Positions 26,561 to 35,558 of a stretch of 64,000 bases of DNA are shown piece by piece (position 1 is the first letter of the stretch; each line of letters starts with the position of its first letter). A program made the position numbers and the translations under genes. The stretch is from Thioclava dalianensis (GTDB taxonomy: Bacteria; Pseudomonadota; Alphaproteobacteria; Rhodobacterales; Rhodobacteraceae). The stretch is taken from positions 28,459 through 92,458 of the forward strand of contig NZ_JHEH01000014.1 of NCBI RefSeq assembly GCF_000715505.1. The letters are read 5' to 3'. The notes beneath the pieces are model-generated. The model saw nothing but the letters and a program-made list of their open reading frames with translations. It made no database searches and had not been told where the DNA came from.

Positions 26561-26766
26561 GTTTCACGCCCGGTGAGCCGCCTCACCACCGCGATCCCGA
26601 TGCCCATTTTGCGCCAATCGCGGCGCAAAACGCCCCGCCTGTTGCCAAAACACAGTGTTTCCTCCTGTCGTGGCATGCGGCCCTTTACATAGTCTTCCAC
26701 CGTGTCTTGTGACAATCTATAGTGTCTGCCAAGGGACGAAACACAAGACAGGGCGGGGATTGGAAC

Positions 26767-27576
26767 GTGGCGCATATCATCGTGATGGGCAATGAAAAGG
26801 GTGGCTCGGGGAAATCCACCACTTCGATGCACGTGGCCACCGCGCTGGCTCGGATGGGCTGGCGCGTCGGTGCGCTCGATCTCGACCTGCGCCAGCGCAG
26901 TTTCGGGCGCTATATCGAGAACCGGCTGGCCTTTTGCGCCCGCGAGTCCCTCGATCTGCCGACCCCCGATTACCGCGAGCTGCCCGAGGTCGACACGGCC
27001 AGCCTCGATCCCGGCGAGAACCCCTTCGATCACCGCCTGTCCACCGCGGTCGCCGAGATGGAGCAAAGCTGCGATTTCATCCTGATCGACTGCCCCGGCT
27101 CGCATACCCGGCTGAGCCAGGTCGCCCATTCGCTGGCCGATACGCTGGTCACGCCGCTCAATGACAGCTTCATCGATTTCGACCTGCTCGCGCGGATTGA
27201 TCCGGTGACCTCGAAGGTGATCGGCCCCTCGATCTATTCCGAGATGGTCTGGTCGGCGCGTCAGTTGCGCGCCAAGGCCGGGCTCAAGCCGATTGACTGG
27301 ATCGTGCTGCGCAATCGCGTGGGCGCCCAGCAGATGCACAACAAGCGCAAGGTCGGCGCGGCGCTCGAACAGCTCTCCAAGCGGATCGGTTTCCGCGTCG
27401 CTCCGGGCTTTGCCGAGCGGGTGATCTTCCGCGAATTGTTCCCGCGCGGGCTGACGCTGCTCGACCTCAAGGATCTGGGGATCGAGAACCTCAATATCTC
27501 CAATGTCGCCGCACGGCAGGAATTGCGCGATCTTCTGAAGGAACTCGATCTGCCGGGCGTCTCCGTCGACTTCTAA
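26767..27576 (+). CDS. mipZ: Division-plane positioning ATPase MipZ
   Basis: 269 residues from a GTG at 26767. A longer ATG start at 26722 is possible. The deviant Walker A of the ParA/MinD superfamily, GNEKGGSGKSTTSMH, is at ~8. LDLDLRQRSFGRYIENR, ILIDCPGSHTRLSQVAHSLADTLVTPLNDSFIDFDLL and VIFRELFPRGLTLLDL are characteristic of MipZ rather than ParA. In Caulobacter, MipZ forms a polar gradient and keeps FtsZ at mid-cell. Confidence 0.92.
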   Translation: MAHIIVMGNEKGGSGKSTTSMHVATALARMGWRVGALDLDLRQRSFGRYIENRLAFCARESLDLPTPDYRELPEVDTASLDPGENPFDHRLSTAVAEMEQSCDFILIDCPGSHTRLSQVAHSLADTLVTPLNDSFIDFDLLARIDPVTSKVIGPSIYSEMVWSARQLRAKAGLKPIDWIVLRNRVGAQQMHNKRKVGAALEQLSKRIGFRVAPGFAERVIFRELFPRGLTLLDLKDLGIENLNISNVAARQELRDLLKELDLPGVSVDF

Positions 27577-27687
27577 GGCGCGCCCGCCGCGTCTTCCCGA
27601 CGCGACCGCATGCCGCCCGCGCTGGCCAATTGCACAGGTGTCAGCCAAGCGCTAAGAACGACGGGAGCAAGAGGGGGAGGAAAACCC

Positions 27688-28851
27688 ATGCCCGTGATCA
27701 CCTGCATCGACGATCTCAAGCGGCTGCACAAACGCCGCACCCCCAAGATGTTCTACGATTACGCCGAGAGCGGTTCGTATACCGAGCAGACCTTTCGCGA
27801 GAACACGACCGATTTCGCACAGATCCGGCTGAACCAGAAAGTCGCTGTGGATTTGACGGGCCGCTCGACCGCAGGGCCGATGCTGGGCGAGAACCGCGCG
27901 ATGCCGGTGGCACTCGCGCCGGTTGGGCTCACCGGGATGCAGCGTGCCGATGGCGAGATCAAGGCTGCGAAAGCCGCCGAGAAATTCGGCGTGCCCTACA
28001 CCCTGTCCACGATGTCGGTCTGCTCCATCGAAGATGTGGCCGAACACACAAGCGCGCCGTTCTGGTTCCAGATCTACACGCTGACCGATGACGATTATAA
28101 CCGGCGGGTGCTGGAGCGCGCGCGGGCGGCAGGCTGCTCGGCGCTGGTGATCACCGTCGATCTGCAACTGCTGGGGCAACGCCACAAGGACCTCAAGAAC
28201 GGGCTGACGACGCCGCCCAAGCTAACCCCGGCAGTCCTAGCCGATCTCGCGACGAAATGGCGCTGGGGCCTTGAGATGCTGCAAACCAAGCGGCGGTTCT
28301 TTGGCAATATCGTCGGCCATGTCGAGATGGAGGGCGATACTTCCTCGCTGGCGGCTTGGACAGCGGCGAAATTCGATCAAAGGCTCGATTGGGACCGGAT
28401 CAAGCACTTGATGGATATGTGGGGCGGCAAGGTGATCTTGAAGGGTATCCTCAACCCCGAAGACGCCGAGCTGGCCGCCGCGACGGGCGCTGATGCGATC
28501 GTGGTCTCGAACCATGGCGGGCGCCAGTTGGACGGGGCTTTGTCCTCGCTGCGCGTGCTGCCCTCCATCGTGCAGGCTGTCGGCAACAAGACCGAGGTCT
28601 GGATGGATAGCGGCATCCGCTCGGGGCAGGATGTGCTCAAGGCGCTGGCGCTGGGGGCGAAAGGCGTGATGATCGGACGGGCTTATATCCACGGGCTGGG
28701 CGCGATGGGCGAGCCGGGCGTGACCCGCGCGCTCGAGGTGATCCAGAAAGAGCTCGACACGACGATGGCGCTGTGTGGCGAGACAACCCCCGCAGCGCTC
28801 GGCCGTCACAACCTTCTGGTGCCCAAGGACTTCTTCGACAGCTATTCCTGA
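27688..28851 (+). CDS. lldD: FMN-dependent L-lactate dehydrogenase
   Basis: 387 residues. The ATG at 27688 has GGGGGAGG upstream. The 2-hydroxyacid oxidase family TIM barrel binds FMN. The signatures are APVGLTGMQRADGEI (~72), PYTLSTMSVCSIEDVA, FQIYTLTDDDYN, ALVITVDLQLLGQRHKDLKN and the active-site stretch VVSNHGGRQLDGALSS (~275) with the catalytic histidine. It oxidises L-lactate to pyruvate at the inner membrane. Its end overlaps the convergent MFS gene by 10 bp. Confidence 0.9.
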   Translation: MPVITCIDDLKRLHKRRTPKMFYDYAESGSYTEQTFRENTTDFAQIRLNQKVAVDLTGRSTAGPMLGENRAMPVALAPVGLTGMQRADGEIKAAKAAEKFGVPYTLSTMSVCSIEDVAEHTSAPFWFQIYTLTDDDYNRRVLERARAAGCSALVITVDLQLLGQRHKDLKNGLTTPPKLTPAVLADLATKWRWGLEMLQTKRRFFGNIVGHVEMEGDTSSLAAWTAAKFDQRLDWDRIKHLMDMWGGKVILKGILNPEDAELAAATGADAIVVSNHGGRQLDGALSSLRVLPSIVQAVGNKTEVWMDSGIRSGQDVLKALALGAKGVMIGRAYIHGLGAMGEPGVTRALEVIQKELDTTMALCGETTPAALGRHNLLVPKDFFDSYS

Positions 28852-29990
28852 GGCGCTTTCAGCAAGCGGAGCAATCCCGGCACGATGGCCGCCATGATCA
28901 CGGCCACGACCCCAAAGGCCCAGCGAAGCCCCACGCCTTCGGCAATCGCGCCCATCGCGACCGGCCCGATGAAAAAGCCGGTGAACCCGATCAGCCAGGC
29001 CCGCGACAGGGCCAGCGGTCGGGCGCGGGGCTTTACTCTGCGCCCCAAGAGCGAATTGGTCGAGGGCACGACCACCGCCGCCCCGATCCCGATCAGCGCG
29101 ATGCCCAAAATCGCCAGCAGCTTGATCGGAGCGAGCGCCGTCAAAAGCGCGCCAAACGCGCCGATACAGGCCGACAGCACGATCAGACGCCGCTCGCCCA
29201 GACGTGCCGCCACGATCTGACCAAAGAGCCGCCCCATCCCCATCGTCAGCCCCAGCATCATCGGGCCGAACGCCCCCTCGCCCGCCGCGGCGTGGAAATT
29301 GCGCTCGATATGCAAAGCCGACCAGCTTTCGGTGGAGTTCTCGGCCACGAAGGCGAAAAACAACATCGCGCCCGCCGGGATGACCACCAGCCACGGCGTC
29401 TTGGCGCGCGCAGCCCCCGGCTCGGAGCCTTCGCGCGGCTGAGCCGGCGGTTCATAGGTCGCGAGCGCCGCGCAGATCACGAGCGCGCCGACCAGCGCCA
29501 TGATCCAGCCCGGCTCAGCACCTGCGCGCCGCGCAACGCCGCTCAGGCCCGCACTCGCCGCGAAGCAAAAGGAAAACAGCGCATGGTTCCAGTTCATCAA
29601 GGAGAGCCCGATCTGCGCCTCGCGATGCGAAATCTCGACATTGCTCGCAATATCAAGCCCCGACATCGACCAGCCCAGCCACAGCAGCACCAAACCCAAT
29701 GCCAGCGGCGAACCAATCGCCCAAGCCACCATCCCGACAAGCCCCAGTTGGAGCGTGAGAACCGGCAGCGCCACGCGCCCCAGCCCGGATTGCACCCGCG
29801 GCCCCGCAGCCATCCCGCTCATTCCGCCCACGGCCGAGAGCAGCAGCAAGAGCCCCAAAACCCCGTCCGAGACACCGGCGCGCGCCTGCCAGTCGGGCAT
29901 CAAAGCGGCAAACCCGCCCCAGAAGAACCCAAGCGCGCCGAGCCCCACCCCGGTTGCACGGCTCGTCGCTATCACTGTCTTGAGCCCCAT
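28842..29990 (-). CDS. MFS transporter
   Basis: 382 residues with about twelve hydrophobic segments in two halves. The central polar loop of about 20 residues (YEPPAQPREGSEPGAARAKTP, ~195) is typical of the major facilitator superfamily. It resembles small FucP/YbjJ-like permeases: GFFWGGFAALMPDWQARAGVSDGVLGLLLLLSAVGG at the N-terminus. The substrate is unknown. It is convergent with lldD, overlapping it by 10 bp tail to tail, so the two transcripts are antisense at their ends. Confidence 0.82.
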   Translation of the reverse strand: MGLKTVIATSRATGVGLGALGFFWGGFAALMPDWQARAGVSDGVLGLLLLLSAVGGMSGMAAGPRVQSGLGRVALPVLTLQLGLVGMVAWAIGSPLALGLVLLWLGWSMSGLDIASNVEISHREAQIGLSLMNWNHALFSFCFAASAGLSGVARRAGAEPGWIMALVGALVICAALATYEPPAQPREGSEPGAARAKTPWLVVIPAGAMLFFAFVAENSTESWSALHIERNFHAAAGEGAFGPMMLGLTMGMGRLFGQIVAARLGERRLIVLSACIGAFGALLTALAPIKLLAILGIALIGIGAAVVVPSTNSLLGRRVKPRARPLALSRAWLIGFTGFFIGPVAMGAIAEGVGLRWAFGVVAVIMAAIVPGLLRLLKAPQE

Positions 29991-30177
29991 TGCGCGCCCC
30001 CATATTTCCGATACCCGCTAGCGCTATCATCGCGCCCCGGCCACGCCAAGTGGTCCTTGAGGCGCCGCATAGGTACGAATCCCCTTGCTTTCAGCCCCGA
30101 TGCCAAGTATCCGCGCGGACTTGTGGGCCCGACACCCTTGGAGGCAGCCCACCATTTTGACAAATTGGAGACCAGCA

Positions 30178-30813
30178 ATGGCAAAAGAGATCGAAACTCT
30201 CGACGCCGTGGCGCGCTCGGGGACAGGCAAGGGGGCCGCCCGCAAAGCTCGCCGCGAGGGCCTCGTACCCGGCGTCGTCTACGGTGACGGCCGCGACCCG
30301 ATCGCGATCAACCTCGACTACAACAAGCTTCTGACGCGCCTGCGCAAGGGCCGCTTCATGTCGACCCTCTTCAACCTGAAGATGGCTGGCGAAGAAGATG
30401 TCCGCGTGATCTGCCGCGGCGTGCAGAAAGACGTGGTCAAGGATCTGCCGACCCACGTTGATTTCATGCGTACGCACCGCAACTCGCGGATCTCGCTTTT
30501 CGTGCATGTTGAGTTCATCAACCACGAGAAGGCCCCCGGTCTCAAGCGTGGCGGCACCCTCGTGGCCGTGCGTCCGGAAGTCGAACTGAACGTGCTGGCA
30601 GGCGATATTCCTGATCAGATCGTTGTCGACCTCGAAGGCAAAGACATCGGCGACACCATCCACATCTCGGACGTGACGCTGCCCAAAGGCGCCAAGCCCA
30701 CGATCGACCGTGACTTTGTCATCGCCAATGTCGCACAGCCCAAAGGCTTCGGCGGCGGCTCCTCTGACGACGATGCGGATGCCGAAGGCGAAGAGGCCAA
30801 CGCCGAGGAGTAA
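30178..30813 (+). CDS. rplY: 50S ribosomal protein L25/general stress protein Ctc
   Basis: 211 residues. The N-terminal ~95 residues are the 5S-rRNA-binding L25 domain ([22 protein letters not shown], then KNSR-like [15 protein letters not shown]). The rest is the TL5/CTC beta domain ([46 protein letters not shown]). The acidic tail ([17 protein letters not shown]) is usual in alphaproteobacteria. A terminator follows 33 bases downstream. Confidence 0.95.
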   Translation: MAKEIETLDAVARSGTGKGAARKARREGLVPGVVYGDGRDPIAINLDYNKLLTRLRKGRFMSTLFNLKMAGEEDVRVICRGVQKDVVKDLPTHVDFMRTHRNSRISLFVHVEFINHEKAPGLKRGGTLVAVRPEVELNVLAGDIPDQIVVDLEGKDIGDTIHISDVTLPKGAKPTIDRDFVIANVAQPKGFGGGSSDDDADAEGEEANAEE

Positions 30814-30846
30814 TCCTCGCAAGCCTCACGATACGCTTCAAATTAA

Positions 30847-30874
30847 GGCGGCACCCTCTGGGTTGCCGCCTTTT
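30847..30874 (+). terminator. Rho-independent terminator of rplY
   Basis: A stem GGCGGCA/TGCCGCC with a 10-base loop is followed by TTTT, 33 bases after the rplY stop. Confidence 0.85.
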
Positions 30875-30976
30875 CTCATGGCTCCGCCGCCCCTCAATAC
30901 CACTCTCAAAACACCTATCCGCATGATCGAAATGCAACTTTTTGGCGACCCTCACGTGAATGTGAGAATATTTCCG

Positions 30977-31012
30977 TCGCAATTCGCAATGATTGCGATA
31001 GGGTGATTGCAA
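30977..31012. promoter_or_regulatory. Nested palindrome, operator-like
   Basis: TCGCAAT is repeated in tandem (30977-30990). The second copy forms a perfect 15-base palindrome with ATTGCGA (TCGCAAT-g-ATTGCGA, 30984-30998). A further ATTGCAA follows at 31006-31012. It lies in an AT-richer patch 30-65 bases before the small ORF at 31044. A protein-binding site is likely; the protein is unknown. Confidence 0.45.
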
Positions 31013-31043
31013 CCTATAGATGAGTCTCGCGAAAGAGAGCGCC

Positions 31044-31406
31044 ATGAAAAAAGTAACGACTTCAGATGTGCTGGCATATATCCACCAGCAGAAATCTGCG
31101 CTTTTTCAGGCGGCTGCAGCCTGCGTCCCAACAAGCTTTCGCCCTGGAACGCGCATGCAAAAGCGCGCTGAGCGCAACAGCGAACTGCTCAGGACTCGAG
31201 AAGCTCGCAAAACGCAACGTTCGCAGCCTGCACCGAACTGGTCCAAGCAGCAACCGATAGTTGATCGCCTGCTCGCAGAAACAGAGGTCCGCATTCATCA
31301 GCAAGATGCCTGCCGGACTCATGAAACAACGCTGCAACTGCGCGCGGCCCTCGCGGCACGTCGCGCCGAGACCCGGGCCTTCAAAGACGAGATGCTCCTG
31401 CCCTGA
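31044..31406 (+). CDS. Possible small basic protein, unknown function
   Basis: 120 residues from the ATG at 31044 (MKKVTTSDVLAYIHQQ), preceded by GAAAGAGAG. The protein is rich in Arg, Gln and Ala and predicted largely helical. It has no signal peptide and no motif I recognise. The DNA is less GC-rich and less codon-biased than the flanking rplY and pth genes. An operator-like palindrome lies just upstream, favouring a real, separately regulated gene. It could also be a chance ORF. Confidence 0.35.
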   Translation: MKKVTTSDVLAYIHQQKSALFQAAAACVPTSFRPGTRMQKRAERNSELLRTREARKTQRSQPAPNWSKQQPIVDRLLAETEVRIHQQDACRTHETTLQLRAALAARRAETRAFKDEMLLP

Positions 31407-31512
31407 TCGCCTGCGCCCCCTTTCCTCCCCGGTCCGCTTGAAATACCCCTAAAGCGGAAGGGCGCGCGATCAGGGCGACGCCCCGGGTCGAAGCGGACGG
31501 AGGCATGTCGCG

Positions 31513-32220
31513 ATGCTACTTTGGGTTGGTCTGGGAAATCCCGGCGCGAAATACGCCCGGAACCGCCATAATATCGGCTTCATGGCGCTGGACCGGATTG
31601 CACAAGATCATCATTTCGGACCGTGGCGCGCGAAATTCCAAGGTCAGGTCAGCGAAGGCCGCCTCGGCTCGGAGCGCATCGTCCTTCTCAAACCCGAAAC
31701 CTTCATGAACCTTTCGGGCCAATCCGTGCGGGCAGCCGCCGATTTCTACAAAACCGACACCAGCGAGATCACCGTCTTTCACGATGAGCTCGACCTTGCC
31801 CCCGGAAAATGCCGCGTGAAGCAAGGTGGCGGCCATGCGGGCCATAACGGGCTGCGCTCCATCCATCAGCATTTCGGCCCTGAATATGCGCGGGTGCGCC
31901 TTGGTATTGGTCATCCAGGCCATAAAGACCGGGTGGCAGGCTATGTGCTCAGCGATTTTGCCAAATCCGAGCAGGACATGCTCGATGATCTTTTGCGCGG
32001 AATCTCGGATGGGGCGGTCGAGCTGGCTGCGGGCAATGGGCCGAAATTCCTCAATGCCGTGGCCCTGCGCGTCAGCCCCCCGCGCCCCTCAACCGGAACA
32101 CAAGGCAAGCCCACACCCGCCAGCGATGCCCCCGGCGCAGCTCCGGCCCCGGTACAAAAAAGGGCTGCTGAGTCCCCCCGCAGCCCCTTTGAAAAACTTA
32201 AAGATCACTTTCGGAAATAG
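31513..32220 (+). CDS. pth: Peptidyl-tRNA hydrolase
   Basis: 235 residues. Pth frees tRNA from drop-off peptidyl-tRNA. The catalytic histidine lies in [24 protein letters not shown] (~5-27). Further motifs are [13 protein letters not shown] (~60), [28 protein letters not shown] (~92) and [10 protein letters not shown]. The last ~45 residues (Pro/Ala/Lys-rich, ending [10 protein letters not shown]) are an extension beyond the bacterial core. They are encoded over a hairpin that may serve the convergent gene. Confidence 0.95.
   Translation: MLLWVGLGNPGAKYARNRHNIGFMALDRIAQDHHFGPWRAKFQGQVSEGRLGSERIVLLKPETFMNLSGQSVRAAADFYKTDTSEITVFHDELDLAPGKCRVKQGGGHAGHNGLRSIHQHFGPEYARVRLGIGHPGHKDRVAGYVLSDFAKSEQDMLDDLLRGISDGAVELAAGNGPKFLNAVALRVSPPRPSTGTQGKPTPASDAPGAAPAPVQKRAAESPRSPFEKLKDHFRK
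32156..32187 (-). terminator. Reverse-strand terminator inside the 3' end of pth
   Basis: On the reverse strand, stem GGGCTGC/GCAGCCC is followed by TTTTTT. It is placed correctly to end the leftward glyoxalase-family gene (stop at 32306), yet lies within the pth reading frame, so it also shapes the last codons of pth. Confidence 0.65.
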
Positions 32221-32232
32221 CCGTCTGCGGCC

Positions 32233-32304
32233 CCTTCCTCTTGATCCAAATATCCCCGCGGTGAGGCGCGAAGCGCCGAGGGGCAGAGCCCCTCCTCCGG
32301 GCCG
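32233..32304. repeat. Intergenic repeat element, copy 2
   Basis: CTTGATCCAAATATCCCCG matches the reverse complement of the core at 20284-20300. It is followed by the same kind of tail as copy 1 (GGTGA, a short hairpin around GCCGAGGGGCAGAGCCCC). It fills the gap between convergent pth and the glyoxalase-family gene. Confidence 0.6.
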
Positions 32305-32305
32305 C

Positions 32306-32740
32306 TTACCAGCTCCCGGAATTCTCCATGCTCGACCACGGCTCCTGGATCGGCAGGGGCTCTCCCATCTGCAGCAGCTCGACCGACACATTGTCGGGGG
32401 AACGCACGAAGGCCATATGGCCATCGCGCGGCGGCCGATTGATCGTCACGCCGTTATCCATCAGCGACTGGCACAGCTCGTAGATATTCTCGACCCGGTA
32501 GGCGAGATGGCCGAAATGGCGGCTGTCAGAGGGCAGACCGCTATCGCCGTCCCAGTTCCAGGTCAGCTCGACATCTGCGCGCCCATCCTCTTGGCCGGGC
32601 GGGCACAGGAAGACCAGCGTGAAGCGGCCTTTGTCATTCTCGATGCGCCGCCGCTCCTTGAGCCCCAGCATCTCGTAAAACGCGATCGATTTCTCAAGAT
32701 CGAGAACACGCACCATCGTGTGCAGGTATTCGATTTTCAT
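32306..32740 (-). CDS. Lactoylglutathione lyase-like VOC protein
   Basis: 144 residues from the ATG at 32740, with CCGGAGG upstream. A single-module vicinal-oxygen-chelate protein of the glyoxalase I type: HTMVRVLDLEKSIAFYEMLGLKERRR at the N-terminus, VELTWNWD with a metal-ligand glutamate, HFGHLAYRVENIYELCQSL with a metal-ligand histidine, and VELLQMGE. Glyoxalase I joins methylglyoxal and glutathione into S-lactoylglutathione, and gshA lies in the same window. The C-terminal ~15 residues extend past the core. A second paralogue is at 36120. Confidence 0.85.
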   Translation of the reverse strand: MKIEYLHTMVRVLDLEKSIAFYEMLGLKERRRIENDKGRFTLVFLCPPGQEDGRADVELTWNWDGDSGLPSDSRHFGHLAYRVENIYELCQSLMDNGVTINRPPRDGHMAFVRSPDNVSVELLQMGEPLPIQEPWSSMENSGSW

Positions 32741-32933
32741 CAGGGTCCTCCGGTCAGATTTGAGCCCTGACGATAGCCCTATGAGGCGGCGCGACAAGGC
32801 GCAAAGAGCCGATTGAGACACGTGCCCTGAGAGAGACAAACCGCGCCCCAAGACGGGCACCACATCATCTGGCGGTTCACCCGCCACGTCTTCGAAGATA
32901 TAGTCAGTGCGATTCGACATGGAGGACTGACAG

Positions 32934-33848
32934 ATGGCGCTTACCCCCGAACAAGAGGCCGAGATCGCCGCCCAGCGCGGCGCGCCCCAGCAAACCCTGC
33001 GCGCGGTCTCCCCGGGGATGGAGGCGCGGCTCTACAGCGCCCATAACGTGCTCGATCACGGGCTGGTCCGCGTCATCGACTATATGGGCGATGATTCCGC
33101 GATCTGTCAGGCCGCGCGGGTCTCTTATGGGCGCGGCACCAAGACGGTGAACACGGACGCAGGGCTGATCCGCTATCTGATGCGGCACTGGCACTCGACC
33201 CCGTTCGAGATGTGCGAAGTGAAGTTCCACGTCAAACTTCCGGTCTTTGTCGCCCGCCAGTGGATTCGTCACCGCACCGCCAATGTCAACGAATACTCCG
33301 CGCGCTACTCGATCCTCGACCGTGAATTCTACATCCCCGAGGCGGGACAGCTGGCTGCACAATCGAGCCAGAACCATCAGGGCCGGGGCGCGGTTCTCGA
33401 AGGTGCAGAGGCCGCCCGCGTGCTCGACATTCTGCGCGAAGATGCGATGCGCAGCTATGACCATTACGAGGACATGCTGACCCCCGACGAGGAAAGCGGC
33501 AAGCAGGGCCTCGCCCGCGAGCTGGCGCGAATGAACCTGCCCACCAATATCTACACCCAATGGTATTGGAAGGTGGATCTGCACAACCTCTTCCACTTCC
33601 TGCGCCTGCGCGCCGACAGCCATGCCCAATACGAAATCCGCGTCTATGCCGAGACGATGTGCGATATCGTGCGCGACTGGGTGCCCGCAGCCTATTCAGC
33701 CTTTGAGGATTACCGCCTTGGCGGGGTGAACCTGTCTGGCAAGGCGGTCGAGATCCTCAAGCGGCGCTTGGCGGGCGAAGAGGTCACGCAGGAGAACTCG
33801 GGCATGAGCAAGGGCGAATGGCGCGAGTTTGAAAGCGTTTGGGGCTGA
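32934..33848 (+). CDS. thyX: FAD-dependent thymidylate synthase ThyX
   Basis: 304 residues. ThyX makes dTMP with FAD and methylene-tetrahydrofolate. The defining motif is [15 protein letters not shown] (~102-116). [24 protein letters not shown] precedes it, and [27 protein letters not shown] follows at ~200. GGAGG precedes the ATG. It replaces the need for ThyA and is usual in Rhodobacterales. A strong terminator separates it from the convergent GMC gene. Confidence 0.96.
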   Translation: MALTPEQEAEIAAQRGAPQQTLRAVSPGMEARLYSAHNVLDHGLVRVIDYMGDDSAICQAARVSYGRGTKTVNTDAGLIRYLMRHWHSTPFEMCEVKFHVKLPVFVARQWIRHRTANVNEYSARYSILDREFYIPEAGQLAAQSSQNHQGRGAVLEGAEAARVLDILREDAMRSYDHYEDMLTPDEESGKQGLARELARMNLPTNIYTQWYWKVDLHNLFHFLRLRADSHAQYEIRVYAETMCDIVRDWVPAAYSAFEDYRLGGVNLSGKAVEILKRRLAGEEVTQENSGMSKGEWREFESVWG

Positions 33849-33914
33849 GAGTGGCTGCGCGCCACTGACCCTGCCGACCGCGATCGGGTGACCGCTCAAA
33901 CGCAGCTCAAAAAC

Positions 33915-33952
33915 AAAGACCGGGCCACCCTTGGGCAGCCCGGTCTTTTTTT
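33915..33952. terminator. Bidirectional terminator between thyX and the GMC gene
   Basis: A perfect stem AAAGACCGGGC/GCCCGGTCTTT with a 12-base loop is followed by a T-run on the forward strand and flanked by an A-run on the other side. It can therefore end transcripts from both convergent genes. Confidence 0.9.
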
Positions 33953-33975
33953 CGTCTTAGCGCATCCTCGCGCGA

Positions 33976-35547
33976 TCAGATATTGCCCTTCGACATCTCA
34001 TTGGAGATGAAATCGGCCTGCCGGATCGCCAAGGCCACAATGGTGAGCGTCGGGTTTTCCGACGCGCCGGTGGTGAATTGCGAGCCGTCCGAGACGAAGA
34101 GATTGGGCACGTCATGGGCCTGACCGTGCATGTTCACGACGCCATCGCGCGGGCGCTCGGACATCCGGTTGGTGCCGAGGTTATGCGTCGAGGGATAGGG
34201 AGGCGTCGGCAAGGTGCGGGTTGCGCCCACAGCCTCGTAGATCGCCTTGCCGCGCGCATAGGCATGATCGCGCATCGCCCGGTCATTCGGGTGATCAGTG
34301 TAGTTCACATTCGCGACCGGCAGCCCGTAGGCGTCTTTGACCCCGTGGTTGAGCGTGATCCGGTTCGTTTCCTGCGGCATATCCTCGCCCACGATCCACA
34401 TCCCGGCCATGTTCTCGTAGTCATCCAGCGCCGAGGTAAACTCGCGCCCCCAGCTTCCCGGATCGAGGAACGCTGCCATGAAGGGCAGACCGAGGCTGAG
34501 CGTCTCCAGCTCATACCCGCCCACAAAGCCCCGCGAGGGATCATGGCGAGACTCGTCGCGGATGATGCCCGCCATCGTCGTGCCGCGCCACATTCTGACC
34601 GGTTTATCGAAGACGCCATAGACCGAGCCCGTCGTGTGGCGCATGTAGTTGCGTCCCACCTGCCCCGAGCTGTTCGCAAGGCCGTCGGGGAACATCGACG
34701 AATGCGAATTCAACAGCACGCGCGGGCTTTCGATGGAATTACCCGCGACGCAGACGATCTTGGCCTTTTGCATCTGCAGATTGCCATCCTGATCGAAATA
34801 CTCGACCCCGGATGCACGGCCCTTATCGTCATGCACGATGCGCGCGACGTGGCTGTGATCGCGCACCTCAAGATTGCCCGTCGCCTCGCCGCGCGGAATG
34901 TCGGTGTAGGCAGAGGACCACTTGGCGCCCCATTTGCAGCCCTGAAAACAAAAACCCGTCTGCTGGCACGCCATCCGGTCATCATATTCGACCGAATTGA
35001 TCGCCATATGGCCTGTGTTCACTTCCTTATAGCCCAGCGCCTTGGCCCCTTTCTCGAGCACCTTGAAGTTATTGCTGCCCGGCAGCCCCGGACGCCCCCC
35101 GGTGCGCGTGACCCCAAGCTTGGCTTCGGCCTTGTCGTAGTAAGGCGCAAGCTCGGCGGGATCGATCGGCCAGTCGAGCAGGTTCGCCCCGTCGACATCG
35201 CCGTAATGGGTCTTCGCCTTGAACTCGTGCTCTTGGAACCGAAGGCTCGCCCCCGCCCAGTGGATCGAGGTGCCGCCGACCGCCTTCACGATCCATGCGG
35301 GCAGACCGGAGAAATCCTTGGACACGCGCCAATCGCCACTGGTCGTGCGTGGCTCGGTCCAGGCGAGCTGGCCGAAACTGTCCCATTCGTCATTGATGTA
35401 ATCCTCGGGCAGATAGCGACCGCCCGCTTCCAGCGCCACAACCTTGACGCCCTTTTGTGCCAGTTCATTGGCCAAGACGCCGCCGCCTGCCCCGGTGCCG
35501 ATGATGACAACGACGCTGTCGTCGCTCAGTTCAAATTTCGCAACCAT
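33976..35547 (-). CDS. GMC-family oxidoreductase (gluconate/sorbitol-type dehydrogenase flavoprotein)
   Basis: 523 residues. The FAD dinucleotide fold GTGAGGGVLANELA (~17) and KAVGGTSIHWAGASLR (~88) are present. The GMC C-terminus is STHNLGTNRMSERP (catalytic His, ~455) with SENPTLTIVALAIR (Asn, ~500). CQQTGFCFQGCKWGAKWSSAYTDIP (~205) carries the cysteine cluster seen in the flavoprotein subunit of gluconate and FAD-glucose dehydrogenases. It lies 11 bases after the small-subunit gene, which carries the export signal. No cytochrome subunit gene is present. The sugar or polyol substrate is unknown. Confidence 0.85.
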   Translation of the reverse strand: MVAKFELSDDSVVVIIGTGAGGGVLANELAQKGVKVVALEAGGRYLPEDYINDEWDSFGQLAWTEPRTTSGDWRVSKDFSGLPAWIVKAVGGTSIHWAGASLRFQEHEFKAKTHYGDVDGANLLDWPIDPAELAPYYDKAEAKLGVTRTGGRPGLPGSNNFKVLEKGAKALGYKEVNTGHMAINSVEYDDRMACQQTGFCFQGCKWGAKWSSAYTDIPRGEATGNLEVRDHSHVARIVHDDKGRASGVEYFDQDGNLQMQKAKIVCVAGNSIESPRVLLNSHSSMFPDGLANSSGQVGRNYMRHTTGSVYGVFDKPVRMWRGTTMAGIIRDESRHDPSRGFVGGYELETLSLGLPFMAAFLDPGSWGREFTSALDDYENMAGMWIVGEDMPQETNRITLNHGVKDAYGLPVANVNYTDHPNDRAMRDHAYARGKAIYEAVGATRTLPTPPYPSTHNLGTNRMSERPRDGVVNMHGQAHDVPNLFVSDGSQFTTGASENPTLTIVALAIRQADFISNEMSKGNI

Positions 35548-35558
35548 GTCTGCCTCCC

